Assembly (NCBI GenBank): GCA_050949705.1
Contig: JBMNGG010000001.1
Span: 1-64,000, forward strand
DNA from: JBMNGG01 sp050949705
Lineage (GTDB): Bacteria; Bacillota; Thermosediminibacteria; Thermosediminibacterales; Tepidanaerobacteraceae
Length of the DNA: 64,000 nt
Reading direction: 5' to 3'
This document shows, in pieces, positions 35,319 to 43,646 of this stretch; position 1 is the stretch's first letter, and every line of letters begins with the position of its first letter. The notes below the pieces were generated by a model that did no database searches, was not told the DNA's origin, and saw nothing but the letters and a program-made list of their open reading frames with translations. Made by a program: the position numbers and the translations under genes.

Positions 35319-36332
35319 TTGAATCTTCAGGAAGTAAAACAAGCAGCAAGGGAAAAAATGAAGGGTTACTGTCGTGTGTGTAAAGAATGCAATGGAGTAG
35401 TATGTGCCGGTGAAGTACCGGGGATGGGAGGCGTAGGAACCGGTTCTTCTTTTACAGCCAACATTGAAGCATTAGCTAAGAAAAAGCTTATATTAAAAAC
35501 ACTACATAATGCAAAAAATCCTGATATCACTACGGATATACTAGGGATGAAGCTTACAATGCCAATCCTGGCAGCACCCGTTACAGGATCTGAATATAAT
35601 ATGGGTGGAGCTATATCAGAAGCCGATTATGCCCAAATGATAATAACAGGTTCAAGAAATGCCGGAACTATAGGAATGTGTGGTGACGGCGGCAACCCCC
35701 TGTTCTATGATTCAGGCCTTGAAGCTATAAAAAAAGAAAATGGGCATGGTATAGGAATTATTAAACCAAGAGAAAATTCAATAGTCATCGACATGGCAAA
35801 TAGAGCTAAAGACATAGGAGCAGCTGCCGTGGGTATGGATGTTGATGGGGCCGGTCTTGTTACTATGGCTCTAATGGGTCAACCGGTAGGGCCTAAAAAC
35901 AAAGAGGAACTTATTGAGATAATTTCAAGTGTGGACATGCCCTTTATTTTAAAAGGTATCATGACCTTAGAAGAAGCTAAACTTGCATATGAGGTTGGGG
36001 CGTCAGCTATCGTAGTTTCTAATCATGGTGGTCGTGTTCTTGATAGCACACCAGGTGTAGCCGATGTCTTACCAGATATCGCAAAAGAGATGAAGGGTAA
36101 GATAACAATTTTTGCAGATGGAGGAGTTCGCCGCGGTGTGGATGTATTAAAATACCTAGCATTAGGGGCAGATGCTGTCCTTGTAGGAAGACCCGTTATT
36201 GTAGGCGCCTTCGGTGGTGGTGAAAAAGGAGTTCAGTTGGTCCTTGATACAATGGCAAAAGAATTAAAGCAAGCCATGATTCTAACGGGTTGTGAAAATC
36301 TAGAGGAAATAAAGCCATCAATTTTGTTTTAA
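35319..36332 (+). CDS. FMN-dependent alpha-hydroxyacid dehydrogenase-family protein
   Basis: A 337-residue TIM-barrel flavoprotein of the lactate/glycolate oxidase family. The FMN and active-site motifs are present: LKGIMTLEEAKLA with the FMN lysine, VSNHGGRVLDSTP with the catalytic histidine and arginine-type loop, ADGGVRRGVDVLKYLALGA and VGRP. The N-terminus carries a cysteine-rich stretch (CRVCKECNGVVC, about residues 15-26) that is absent from lactate oxidases and might hold a metal. The start is a TTG with an AAGGAGTG site. The substrate is unknown, and the gene is alone in its transcript. Confidence 0.82.
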   Translation: MNLQEVKQAAREKMKGYCRVCKECNGVVCAGEVPGMGGVGTGSSFTANIEALAKKKLILKTLHNAKNPDITTDILGMKLTMPILAAPVTGSEYNMGGAISEADYAQMIITGSRNAGTIGMCGDGGNPLFYDSGLEAIKKENGHGIGIIKPRENSIVIDMANRAKDIGAAAVGMDVDGAGLVTMALMGQPVGPKNKEELIEIISSVDMPFILKGIMTLEEAKLAYEVGASAIVVSNHGGRVLDSTPGVADVLPDIAKEMKGKITIFADGGVRRGVDVLKYLALGADAVLVGRPVIVGAFGGGEKGVQLVLDTMAKELKQAMILTGCENLEEIKPSILF

Positions 36333-36337
36333 AACAT

Positions 36338-36370
36338 AAAGTGACAGGGAATAATACTCTGTCACTTTTC
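36338..36370. terminator. Convergent bidirectional terminator
   Basis: Stem AGTGACAG with CTGTCACT, with A and T tracts on each side, between the dehydrogenase and the pseudouridine synthase gene. Confidence 0.75.
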
Positions 36371-36374
36371 TACT

Positions 36375-37100
36375 TTAAAGAGAATCGATTTCTTCTTTTG
36401 AAAGTTCCCTCCACTCACCGGGATCAAGTTCTTGGTCAAGAACTAAAGGGCCTATGGACAGTCGCTTAAGATATATAACATCTTTGCCACGAGACTTCAT
36501 CATACGCTTTATCTGATGAAATTTGCCTTCACAGATGGTAACTTTAGCTTGGGAAATGTCTGCAGCTTTTAATATTTCAAGTTTTGCCGGTAATGTGATA
36601 AAATCTTCCAGATCAATACCTGATGCGAAAGCCTCTATATCACTTTTATCCAACTTTCCCTTAACTTCCACATAATAAACCTTTTCCACCTTGTTTTTTG
36701 GTGACAGCAGACGATGTGCCATTTTTCCGTCATCAGTTAGTAGGATTAGCCCTTCAGCATCTTTATCAAGTCTCCCCACAGGAAAAAGTTTTCGGTGGGA
36801 GTATTCCCCTTCAAGAATGTCGATTACGGTAATGTCTACATTGTCGCGAGTAGAGGAAATAACACCTTCCGGTTTATTCATCATGATATATACATTTTCA
36901 TGATAATTTAATATATTCCCTAGAACTGTTATCTTATCGGCTAAAGGGTTTACTTGAGCTCCGGCATCCCCCACAACTTGTCCGTTCACCGAAACCTGTC
37001 CCGATTTAATAAGTTTTTTAACATCCTTCCTACTGCCAAAGCCTGACAAGGCAAGAATTTTATCAAGTCGCTCGGTCTTTTGCTTTTTCATGGTTTTCAC
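36375..37100 (-). CDS. RsuA-family rRNA pseudouridine synthase
   Basis: A 241-residue enzyme with an N-terminal S4 RNA-binding domain (RLDKILALSGFGSRKDVKKL) and an RsuA/RluB-type catalytic domain. The catalytic aspartate is in GRLDKDAEGLILLT (about residue 103). The family makes pseudouridine in 16S rRNA (position 516 for RsuA) or in 23S rRNA. Which one applies is not clear from sequence alone. Confidence 0.88.
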   Translation of the reverse strand: MKTMKKQKTERLDKILALSGFGSRKDVKKLIKSGQVSVNGQVVGDAGAQVNPLADKITVLGNILNYHENVYIMMNKPEGVISSTRDNVDITVIDILEGEYSHRKLFPVGRLDKDAEGLILLTDDGKMAHRLLSPKNKVEKVYYVEVKGKLDKSDIEAFASGIDLEDFITLPAKLEILKAADISQAKVTICEGKFHQIKRMMKSRGKDVIYLKRLSIGPLVLDQELDPGEWRELSKEEIDSL

Positions 37101-37161
37101 CCCATTAAATTATACACTGAATAAAGATCCCATTGCAAACATTTGGGTTTACACATTTGAA

Positions 37162-37187
37162 AAACCCGACACTTCTGTGCCGGGTTT
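37162..37187 (-). terminator. Terminator after the first membrane peptide
   Basis: Stem AAACCCGACAC with GTGCCGGGTTT. On the minus strand it ends GGGTTTTTC, so it closes the transcript of the 30-aa peptide gene. Confidence 0.7.
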
Positions 37188-37214
37188 CTCAGGCGAAAAA
37201 TATATGGTCTTACT

Positions 37215-37307
37215 TTATTTGCCAAGCAATGGGAACAAAATGAACAGTATGGGGATCAATATAATGAGAATTATTATGATAAACACCCAGAATATGGCTT
37301 GTGTCAT
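37215..37307 (-). CDS. 30-aa membrane peptide, copy 1
   Basis: ATG, 30 codons and TAA, with a GGAGGA site 7 bases upstream of the ATG. The product starts MTQAIFWVFIII, is almost entirely Ile/Leu/Phe with one central proline, and ends FPLLGK. A near-identical peptide lies at 39101-39202, also downstream of a paralogous helical protein. Conservation of sequence between the copies, where surrounding DNA differs, shows it is translated. Function unknown; a membrane anchor, pore-forming or regulatory peptide is possible. Confidence 0.75.
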   Translation of the reverse strand: MTQAIFWVFIIIILIILIPILFILFPLLGK

Positions 37308-37384
37308 ATTATGTTCCTCCTTTCATTTATGGCTTTACTCTAGCCCTGATACATATTATGCAATACCCTTTTTTTGTGACACTT

Positions 37385-37795
37385 TCACCTATCTTTTAAG
37401 ACACCTGCTATGGTATTTGCTACAAGATGTTGAAATTCCTGAGTTTGAATAAGTCCAAGGACCATGGGAAACCACATATTACTCATAATAGACTCACCAC
37501 TTGCAATCGTTATTTCTTCAACTTTTCCACTTAACTTATCCTGAGCTTTTTGTGTAATGTCAGAAAGGCTTATAACTGCAATTTTTGCGTAATCTATATT
37601 GTTAGATATTTTTTCTAAAACATTTTTCAAATTACCGGAAATTATCGATTGGCGAACCATATTTTTAGCATCGAGCATTGATTGGGTAAATGGATCGCTA
37701 TTGCTTGCTAGTTCAATTTCTCTTAGCTCCTCCTCTAGTACACTTTTTCTTCTATCAAGTTCATTTATTGCCCTTTTCAAATCATCCTTTGTCAT
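37385..37795 (-). CDS. Small helical protein, copy 1 of duplicated module
   Basis: A 136-residue, mostly helical protein. The N-terminal part (MTKDDLKRAINELDRRK onwards, about residues 1-35) is a coiled coil. The C-terminus ends in LIQTQEFQHLVANTIAG, which is nearly identical in the paralog at 39340-39795. I chose the ATG at 37795, 6 bases after AAAGGGGG, because the paralog starts at the same residue. It is divergent from the subtilase gene at 37900. No known domain is recognised. Confidence 0.7.
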   Translation of the reverse strand: MTKDDLKRAINELDRRKSVLEEELREIELASNSDPFTQSMLDAKNMVRQSIISGNLKNVLEKISNNIDYAKIAVISLSDITQKAQDKLSGKVEEITIASGESIMSNMWFPMVLGLIQTQEFQHLVANTIAGVLKDR

Positions 37796-37827
37796 AGAAA
37801 GCCCCCTTTCGTATTCCAACGTTAATG

Positions 37828-37874
37828 TATATTATGCTTTATCACCAATAGCTGCCACTTTGAATATTTTATTA
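37828..37874. promoter_or_regulatory. Shared divergent-promoter motif, copy 1
   Basis: A 47-bp stretch that matches 39833-39879 at 39 of 47 positions, including the invariant blocks TTATCACCA and CTTTGAATATTTTAT. It sits between the divergent helical-protein and subtilase genes. On the minus strand it contains CATAATATA, which fits the CATANNNTA pattern of sporulation sigma-K -10 regions, but no matching -35 is certain. Confidence 0.5.
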
Positions 37875-37899
37875 TAAAGACTATGAGAGGAGTAAAAGC

Positions 37900-39051
37900 A
37901 TGTTACCATTATTACTGATACCATATTATATTTTAGTGGGAGCAGCAGGGGCCTATTTTATAAATAAGCAAACTAAAAGTGGTGACAGTTCACAATATAA
38001 AATCGTAGGATTTAATCCTGATTATGCTTGGATAAAAGGCCAGGATTTGATGAAAGATTATGGAATAAAGGTAAAAAAGGAATTGCCACTGATAAATGCA
38101 TGTTTGTGTGAAGTTACAGAAAAAGCTGTTGTTCAAAATTTGGCAGAGGATCCCATGATAGAATTCATTGAAGATGATATTGAGGGTGCCATTCAAGTCA
38201 TGCCTACTTTCACATTAGATATTAAAGAACAAGGCCAAGAAATTCCTTGGGGTATAAAAAGAGTTGGCGCACCAGATGTATGGAAGAATACCCGGGGAGA
38301 AGGGATAAGAGTTGGGATTATTGATACAGGTGTTGACACAAACCATCCTGACTTAAAGGATAATATAGCTTCAGCCGGTTGGGTTTTAGAATGTCAGAAT
38401 ATTGTTGACGATAACGGTCATGGAACTCATGTAGCTGGAACAATAGCTGCCGTTGATAATAAAATTGGGGTAATCGGGGTAGCTCCTAAAGTGAAAATAT
38501 ATGCAGTAAAGGCTTTTACCAAAAGCGGCAGAGGTAAGATTTCTGATGTCATCGAGGGTCTGAACTGGTGTGTTGAAAATAAAGTCCATGTAATAAACAT
38601 GAGTTTCGGTTTTAAAAACAACAAAGCTCTTGAGAAAGCTATAAAAGCAGTATATAAACGGGGTATAGTTTTGGTGGCTGCATCAGGTAATTCAGGTGGT
38701 AGCAACAATGTAATGTATCCTGCCAGATACCCTGAAGTGATAGCCGTAGCTGCATCTAACTCCAGTGATAAAGTGGCTTGGTTTTCAAGTGGAGGTCCTC
38801 AAGTTGATGTAATTGCACCTGGTGCCGGTATACTTTCTACTTACAAAAATGGAGCATATAAAACCATGAGTGGAACTTCGATGGCCTGTCCTCATGTGGC
38901 AGCTGCATGTGCAATAATATTATCAAAATCCAAAGTAAGCCCTAAGGAGGTAAAAAGTATTTTAATTAACACATCCAGGGACTTGGGCTTTGCTAAAACC
39001 AAGCAGGGATCGGGCTTAATTAATGTGTCACAAGCCATACAAAGTATATAA
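37900..39051 (+). CDS. Subtilisin-like serine protease (S8), copy 1
   Basis: A 383-residue subtilase. A short hydrophobic N-terminus (residues 1-20) is followed by an I9-like propeptide region (about 30-90) and the S8 domain with an intact triad: Asp in GIIDTGVD, His in NGHGTHVAGT and Ser in SGTSMACPH. It is 383 residues with no C-terminal extras. The hydrophobic start may be a signal or anchor. The paralog at 39908-41080 has the same layout. Divergent small helical and membrane-peptide genes suggest a dedicated partner or regulator set. Confidence 0.88.
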   Translation: MLPLLLIPYYILVGAAGAYFINKQTKSGDSSQYKIVGFNPDYAWIKGQDLMKDYGIKVKKELPLINACLCEVTEKAVVQNLAEDPMIEFIEDDIEGAIQVMPTFTLDIKEQGQEIPWGIKRVGAPDVWKNTRGEGIRVGIIDTGVDTNHPDLKDNIASAGWVLECQNIVDDNGHGTHVAGTIAAVDNKIGVIGVAPKVKIYAVKAFTKSGRGKISDVIEGLNWCVENKVHVINMSFGFKNNKALEKAIKAVYKRGIVLVAASGNSGGSNNVMYPARYPEVIAVAASNSSDKVAWFSSGGPQVDVIAPGAGILSTYKNGAYKTMSGTSMACPHVAAACAIILSKSKVSPKEVKSILINTSRDLGFAKTKQGSGLINVSQAIQSI

Positions 39052-39058
39052 AAAGACC

Positions 39059-39090
39059 AAAAGCCTTGGGAGACCAAGGCTTTCATTTTA
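39059..39090. terminator. Terminator between module copies
   Basis: Stem AAAGCCTTGG with CCAAGGCTTT and flanking A/T tracts, usable by the first subtilase gene and by the converging membrane-peptide gene. Confidence 0.75.
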
Positions 39091-39100
39091 ACTTTTATTT

Positions 39101-39202
39101 TTATTTTTCTTCTTTACCGAGTAATGGGAACAGTATAAAGAAAATCGGGATCAAAATAATGAGAATTATTAAAATGAAAATCCAGAATATCGCTTGTGTC
39201 AC
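39101..39202 (-). CDS. 33-aa membrane peptide, copy 2
   Basis: GTG, 33 codons and TAA, with a GGGGGAAA-type site upstream. The product MTQAIFWIFILI... ends PLLGKEEK and differs from copy 1 (37215-37307) by only a few hydrophobic swaps plus a charged tail. Placement relative to its helical-protein partner is the same as in copy 1. It is too short for most annotation pipelines. Confidence 0.72.
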   Translation of the reverse strand: MTQAIFWIFILIILIILIPIFFILFPLLGKEEK

Positions 39203-39339
39203 GGCTATTTCCCCCTTTCTTTCGCAATGCGTAAGCAGAAATGAAGTTACAAAATTGTATTTGTAGCTCTGATATATGATATGCATTGGTATTTCCCAGT
39301 GTTACTGTTAATGAATTAAAAAGTGCGGTGGCTACATTT

Positions 39340-39795
39340 TTAGGATTCTTTAAATAATTGAGCAATCATGTTAGACATAAGATGTTGGAATTCTTGAGTT
39401 TGTATAAGAGAAATAAACATGGGTAATAACATGTCTGTCATAATGGGTATCCCTTCAGTACCGGAAACCCCTTTAATTTTTCCTTCAAGCTTATCTCGAG
39501 TTTTATCAACGATATCACAGAGACTCTTTAATGCAGTTTTAGTTAGATCCATACCGCCAATTATTTTTTCAAGAACTCTTTTTATTTTCCCAGTAGTTAT
39601 AGCATCATAAATGATTTTGTTAAAATCAAATTTCATTAAATCTGGTTTATCTTCCGATTCTTTAAGGTTCTCATCAGCTTCTTCTGAGTTTTTGGGGTCA
39701 GGTTCGGCTTTTTTAAGTTCATTTAGTGCAGATAATAATATTTCCCTATGTGTTTTTATTTCATTTAGGGTCATCTCAAGTTCATCTTTAGTCAT
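39340..39795 (-). CDS. Small helical protein, copy 2 of duplicated module
   Basis: A 151-residue helical protein, paralog of 37385-37795. It begins MTKDELEMTLNEIKTH and ends with SLIQTQEFQHLMSNMIAQ. The middle is longer and acidic (PDPKNSEEADENLKESEDKPD). The start at 39795 is set by AAAGGAGG and by agreement with copy 1. The region 39203-39339 between it and the membrane peptide holds no other gene. Function unknown. Confidence 0.7.
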   Translation of the reverse strand: MTKDELEMTLNEIKTHREILLSALNELKKAEPDPKNSEEADENLKESEDKPDLMKFDFNKIIYDAITTGKIKRVLEKIIGGMDLTKTALKSLCDIVDKTRDKLEGKIKGVSGTEGIPIMTDMLLPMFISLIQTQEFQHLMSNMIAQLFKES

Positions 39796-39832
39796 AAATT
39801 GCCTCCTTTTCCCATTCAAACAATACTTAATC

Positions 39833-39879
39833 TATAATATGCATTATCACCAAATCTTGCTACTTTGAATATTTTATCA
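39833..39879. promoter_or_regulatory. Shared divergent-promoter motif, copy 2
   Basis: Second copy of the 47-bp motif described at 37828-37874, again between the divergent helical-protein and subtilase genes. The minus strand holds CATATTATA at the same place as CATAATATA in copy 1. Confidence 0.5.
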
Positions 39880-39907
39880 GTATCAAGAAGAATAGAGGTG
39901 GGAAAAA

Positions 39908-41080
39908 ATGATTTCATTAGTGCTATATTGCCTAACATTAGGGATGATAAAAGATGCACTGATTCAGAAGAAAGAAACTAACAGGAAATATAAGATTATC
40001 GGTTTTAAAGACGAAATAAATGTAGAAGAAGGTGGAAGTATCTTAAAAAGCCATAATATCAAAATAAAAAAGTTTTTGCCTCTTGCTAACGCTTGCTTAT
40101 GTGAGCTAAGTGAAAAAACACAGACCTTTGAAAATCTTGCAGCTGATGATGATGTGGAATTCATTGAAGAAGATTACATAGCACAAATTCAAGTGCTACC
40201 TTCGACTACACGCTCATATAATATACAGTCTCAAAGTATCCCCTGGGGAATACAAAGAGTAGAGGCCCCTAAGGTATGGGAAACTTGCAGAGGTAAAGAT
40301 GTAAAAGTAGGTATAATCGATACAGGTGTACAGCAAAGTCACCCAGACCTGCAAGACAATATAAAAAGTATCCAGGGGGTCATGGACAATGAAAAAGTAA
40401 ATGACGACAATGGTCACGGGACACATGTGGCAGGAATAATAGCTGCTCTTGATAATAATATTGGAGTTGTAGGAGTAGCTCCGGATGTTCAAATATATTC
40501 TGTAAAAGCTTTTGACCACAATGGCAGGGGCCGAGTATCTGATATCATAGATGCACTTAACTGGTGTGTGGAAAACCAAGTAAATATAGTTAACATGAGT
40601 TTTGGGATTAGTATGAAAAGCATTGCTCTTGAAAGAGCAGTTCGAGCTGCCAATAATCGCAATATCATACTTGTGGCTGCCTCTGGCAACTCAGGCGGCA
40701 AAGATTCTGTCCTTTATCCTGCCAAATATTCGGAAGTCATAGCAGTGGCGGCTTCAGATGTAGATGACAAAGCTGCACAGTTTTCCAGTGGCGGTCCTGA
40801 AATAAATATAATAGCTCCAGGTGTCAATATAACTTCAACATACAATGACAAAGGCTATAAGCCTTTAAGCGGTACTTCCATGGCATGCCCTCATGTTACG
40901 GGAGCTTGTGCTCTTTTAATGTCTGTTTCAAAAGCAAATGCGGAAAATGTAAAATCAGCTATATTGAATACCGCTAAAGATATAGGTCTTCCCAAGGAAA
41001 TGCAGGGAGCTGGTCTAGTCTCGGCATCAGCAGCGGTATCTAATATAAAAAAATCTAAGGGAGGATTTCTAAGTGAGTAA
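39908..41080 (+). CDS. Subtilisin-like serine protease (S8), copy 2
   Basis: A 390-residue subtilase, paralogous to the one at 37900-39051 along its whole length. The triad is intact (GIIDTGVQ, NGHGTHVAGI, SGTSMACPH). The N-terminus has a short hydrophobic segment and an I9-like propeptide region. The C-terminus ends in a basic tail and overlaps the next gene by 8 bases. The substrate and cell location are unknown. With copy 1 it is the core of a duplicated module. Confidence 0.88.
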   Translation: MISLVLYCLTLGMIKDALIQKKETNRKYKIIGFKDEINVEEGGSILKSHNIKIKKFLPLANACLCELSEKTQTFENLAADDDVEFIEEDYIAQIQVLPSTTRSYNIQSQSIPWGIQRVEAPKVWETCRGKDVKVGIIDTGVQQSHPDLQDNIKSIQGVMDNEKVNDDNGHGTHVAGIIAALDNNIGVVGVAPDVQIYSVKAFDHNGRGRVSDIIDALNWCVENQVNIVNMSFGISMKSIALERAVRAANNRNIILVAASGNSGGKDSVLYPAKYSEVIAVAASDVDDKAAQFSSGGPEINIIAPGVNITSTYNDKGYKPLSGTSMACPHVTGACALLMSVSKANAENVKSAILNTAKDIGLPKEMQGAGLVSASAAVSNIKKSKGGFLSE

Positions 41081-41408
41081 CAAATTTGAGGAGCTTAAGA
41101 AAGAAGTTCAAGAGTCAATGAAGTCACCTGAAAGTCTAGGAGATGTCTTTCTAAAACTTGGTATCACACCTGATGACCCCCAGACCCTTCAAAAAGTCAT
41201 TAAAGATGCAGGAATAGAAGAAGACCTTGACCCTGAAAAAGCAGCACAATTAGTAAAAAACATAACTGACCAACTTCCCCCTGAAATGAAGAAATACATG
41301 GCTGAGATGATTACAAATATCACAGATTCAGTTACTGCTGTGCCTATGCCCGATGATATTAAAGATTTAATGGAAAGCTGGAAACAGGGGGAAAAGACTA
41401 AGGATTAA
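41073..41408 (+). CDS. Acidic helical protein coupled to subtilase 2
   Basis: A 111-residue acidic protein with no signal peptide or membrane segment and several predicted helices. It has a repeated Pro-Asp pattern (GITPDDPQTLQK, LDPEKAAQL, LPPEMKKYM). It overlaps the subtilase stop by 8 bases, and a GGGAGG site lies inside the upstream gene, so translation is coupled. It might be an inhibitor, chaperone or substrate of the protease. I recognise no domain. Copy 1 of the module lacks an equivalent. Confidence 0.65.
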   Translation: MSNKFEELKKEVQESMKSPESLGDVFLKLGITPDDPQTLQKVIKDAGIEEDLDPEKAAQLVKNITDQLPPEMKKYMAEMITNITDSVTAVPMPDDIKDLMESWKQGEKTKD

Positions 41409-41420
41409 CCAAGACTCTAA

Positions 41421-41459
41421 AACAAAGCCCAGAGATATTTTTAAAGGGCTTTGTTTTTT
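41421..41459 (+). terminator. Terminator of the subtilase 2 transcript
   Basis: Stem ACAAAGCCC with GGGCTTTGT followed by TTTTTTC. Confidence 0.8.
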
Positions 41460-41565
41460 CTTTCCACTAATTCTGATATAATTTCATTAGTATGCCGATA
41501 AACAAAACCCACTGCTGTCTTACTGACAGAGAAAAATGTATATGGATATTTGAAAGGAGATATAA

Positions 41566-42918
41566 ATGAGTATAATTGGGCAACAGATAGATAAAGCATA
41601 TAGAGCTGCAAGGTCTTTAATAGTTTATAGAAGTATTATTAAAGATGATATTGTTAAAGACTTGGTAAATATGTTGATAACAGCATCTAATAAATTACAA
41701 GACCCAGCTGTCATAAATTGTTATTATGAAATTTTCAGCAAATTAGTTGAAAAAAGCAATCAAAAAACATCATCAGCTGGGAACCTATGGCAGAATCACC
41801 TACTGGACCTTGTCTTAAATGATGAAAACGCCTTTAGTCTAAAATGTGAAAAATCAGCTTTAGAGGGAGTGGACAAGCATCTTAAAGAATTGGTTAAGAG
41901 AGATTTAGCATTTCTTAAAACTCTTTTTGACTTTGACTTTTCCGCCTTTACGAGTTTAATAAAACAACACATAGAAGAAGTTGAGGATTTCCCTCCAATG
42001 TGTGTTATCAAAGGTAGTGATGATTACCCTTTTCCTAAAACGTATTTCAGGGAAAAGCAATACTTAAAAGAATTGCTGCAAAAAAACCATGATTGGACTG
42101 AAAAGATAGAAGAGCTGGCTAGCTTTTATAAAAAAGTTGGTTGTGGTAAGTTTGGAAGGTATTGGGCTTTTAAATGGGTGGGCAATGGGCAAGATGGCAA
42201 ACTTGTGGGAATACCAAAGCCTGATAGCATACGGTTGAAAGACTTGATAGGATATGAAGAGCAGAAAAAAGAAGTTATAAGAAACACCCGGCAGTTTATC
42301 CATGGCTTTGGTGCAAATAACATGCTGCTTTATGGGGATAGGGGTACAGGTAAATCTTCAACAATAAAAGCTCTGGTTAATGAATTTGGAGAAGAGGGTT
42401 TAAGAATAGTAGAAGTAACCAGAGACCAGCTTACTAATCTTTCTGGAATCATAGCACAATTAAGAGACAGACCTTATCGCTACATAATATTTGTGGATGA
42501 CCTTTCCTTCGAAGAACATGAAACTGAATATAAGTATCTAAAGGCAGTCCTTGAAGGAAGCCTTGAGCCGGCACCGGAAAATGTGCTAATATATGCAACT
42601 TCCAATCGTCGCCATCTTATTCGAGAATATCACAGTGACCGGAAGGAAGACGAGCTTAAAGCCCAGGATACCCTTCAGGAGAAACTATCATTATCTGACC
42701 GCTTCGGTATAACAATAATTTATCTTTCACCTGACCAGGAGAAGTACCTTGAAATTGTTGAAGGTATAGCCAAAAGTAAAGGGATAGACATAGAGCCGGA
42801 AAAACTCCGTCAGATGGCCATTAAATGGGAACTATGGCATAACAGCCGTTCAGGTAGAACTGCCAAACAGTTTATAGAAGATTTACTAGGGAAGATGGCT
42901 TATAAAACATATGAATAA
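41566..42918 (+). CDS. DUF815 AAA+ ATPase
   Basis: A 450-residue protein. The N-terminal helical half (to about 215) is followed by an AAA+ domain with Walker A YGDRGTGKSSTIKAL (about residues 257-271) and Walker B YIIFVDDLSFEE (about 305-316), then TSNRRHLI (sensor 1 region) and an arginine-rich DRFG segment. This is the DUF815 family, found alone in many bacteria and of unknown role. An AAAGGAG site precedes the ATG. It has its own promoter region after the preceding terminator. Confidence 0.85.
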   Translation: MSIIGQQIDKAYRAARSLIVYRSIIKDDIVKDLVNMLITASNKLQDPAVINCYYEIFSKLVEKSNQKTSSAGNLWQNHLLDLVLNDENAFSLKCEKSALEGVDKHLKELVKRDLAFLKTLFDFDFSAFTSLIKQHIEEVEDFPPMCVIKGSDDYPFPKTYFREKQYLKELLQKNHDWTEKIEELASFYKKVGCGKFGRYWAFKWVGNGQDGKLVGIPKPDSIRLKDLIGYEEQKKEVIRNTRQFIHGFGANNMLLYGDRGTGKSSTIKALVNEFGEEGLRIVEVTRDQLTNLSGIIAQLRDRPYRYIIFVDDLSFEEHETEYKYLKAVLEGSLEPAPENVLIYATSNRRHLIREYHSDRKEDELKAQDTLQEKLSLSDRFGITIIYLSPDQEKYLEIVEGIAKSKGIDIEPEKLRQMAIKWELWHNSRSGRTAKQFIEDLLGKMAYKTYE

Positions 42919-42921
42919 AAG

Positions 42922-42950
42922 AACTCAGGCCTTATTTAATGGCCTGAGTT
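42922..42950. terminator. Convergent bidirectional terminator
   Basis: Perfect 10-bp stem AACTCAGGCC with GGCCTGAGTT between the DUF815 and ComK-like genes. Confidence 0.8.
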
Positions 42951-43547
42951 CTTATTCTTGCGGATTACTTCTAATAAAAGTTCCAATAAGTATTCCCTTA
43001 AAAGGTTTTCTTCTGCCTTATATTTATTACCGGAATCATGAAGAGCAGTAATCTGTGAGGAAGGTTCTTCATATTTTTGAAAATGTCTATTTAAGTAAAG
43101 GCTTTTCACCAGCTGAGCATTCTTTATATATTCCCTCATGGTTTTGCGGCTTACTAATGTAAGAAGGTTCTTTTCGCACTGAAAAGTGATACAGCAGCGG
43201 CCTTCCTGGCTGTCTGTAACTTCTTTGATTTCTTGAAAATTAACATATCCTAGAGTGCCATCATTTTCACCTAGAGGATTTTTCCTTGCCTTTACAGGGA
43301 TAAGGAGTAAATTGGCAGCCATGGGGATGGGCACACCCTGCTTCTTATTGATACAGCTACCATAATAGTTTCTGGTTGCAGCAAGGTCCACCCCGTAAAA
43401 GCGGGCAAGATTCTTTAGAACCGTCTTACATGTTTTCCTTATTAGAAACACTGTGCCATCACGAGCGAAAACCTTCGTCACATTACCCTCTTCATATACC
43501 GGAACCATAGCTGCGAGACCGGTTTCTAATATTTCTTCAACGTTCAT
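42936..43547 (-). CDS. ComK-like protein (tentative)
   Basis: A 203-residue protein without membrane segments. Its layout resembles ComK competence regulators: an N-terminal strand pair (AMVPVYEEGNVTKVFARDGT), a YG-type turn (FYGVDLAATRNYYGSCINKK), K-x-PIPM and LLIPVKARKNP in the middle and a VNFQEI stretch that parallels the ComK WI..I segment. The C-terminal third is helical and basic. Similarity is by pattern only. It could instead be an unrelated clostridial regulator. A GGAGGTG site lies upstream. Confidence 0.4.
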   Translation of the reverse strand: MNVEEILETGLAAMVPVYEEGNVTKVFARDGTVFLIRKTCKTVLKNLARFYGVDLAATRNYYGSCINKKQGVPIPMAANLLLIPVKARKNPLGENDGTLGYVNFQEIKEVTDSQEGRCCITFQCEKNLLTLVSRKTMREYIKNAQLVKSLYLNRHFQKYEEPSSQITALHDSGNKYKAEENLLREYLLELLLEVIRKNKNSGH

Positions 43548-43646
43548 CTAAGGCACCTCCGACTAGTAGTCAAAAAATTTTGCAAGAGGCGAAAGCAAAT
43601 TCATTATAACCAAACATATGTTCGGTGTCAAGGTAAAAAATACTCT

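Noticed and set aside
37090..37452. A 120-codon plus-strand frame
   Set aside because: It runs antisense across the first membrane-peptide gene and the end of the helical-protein gene, lacks a ribosome site, and its composition is that of a complement of hydrophobic codons.
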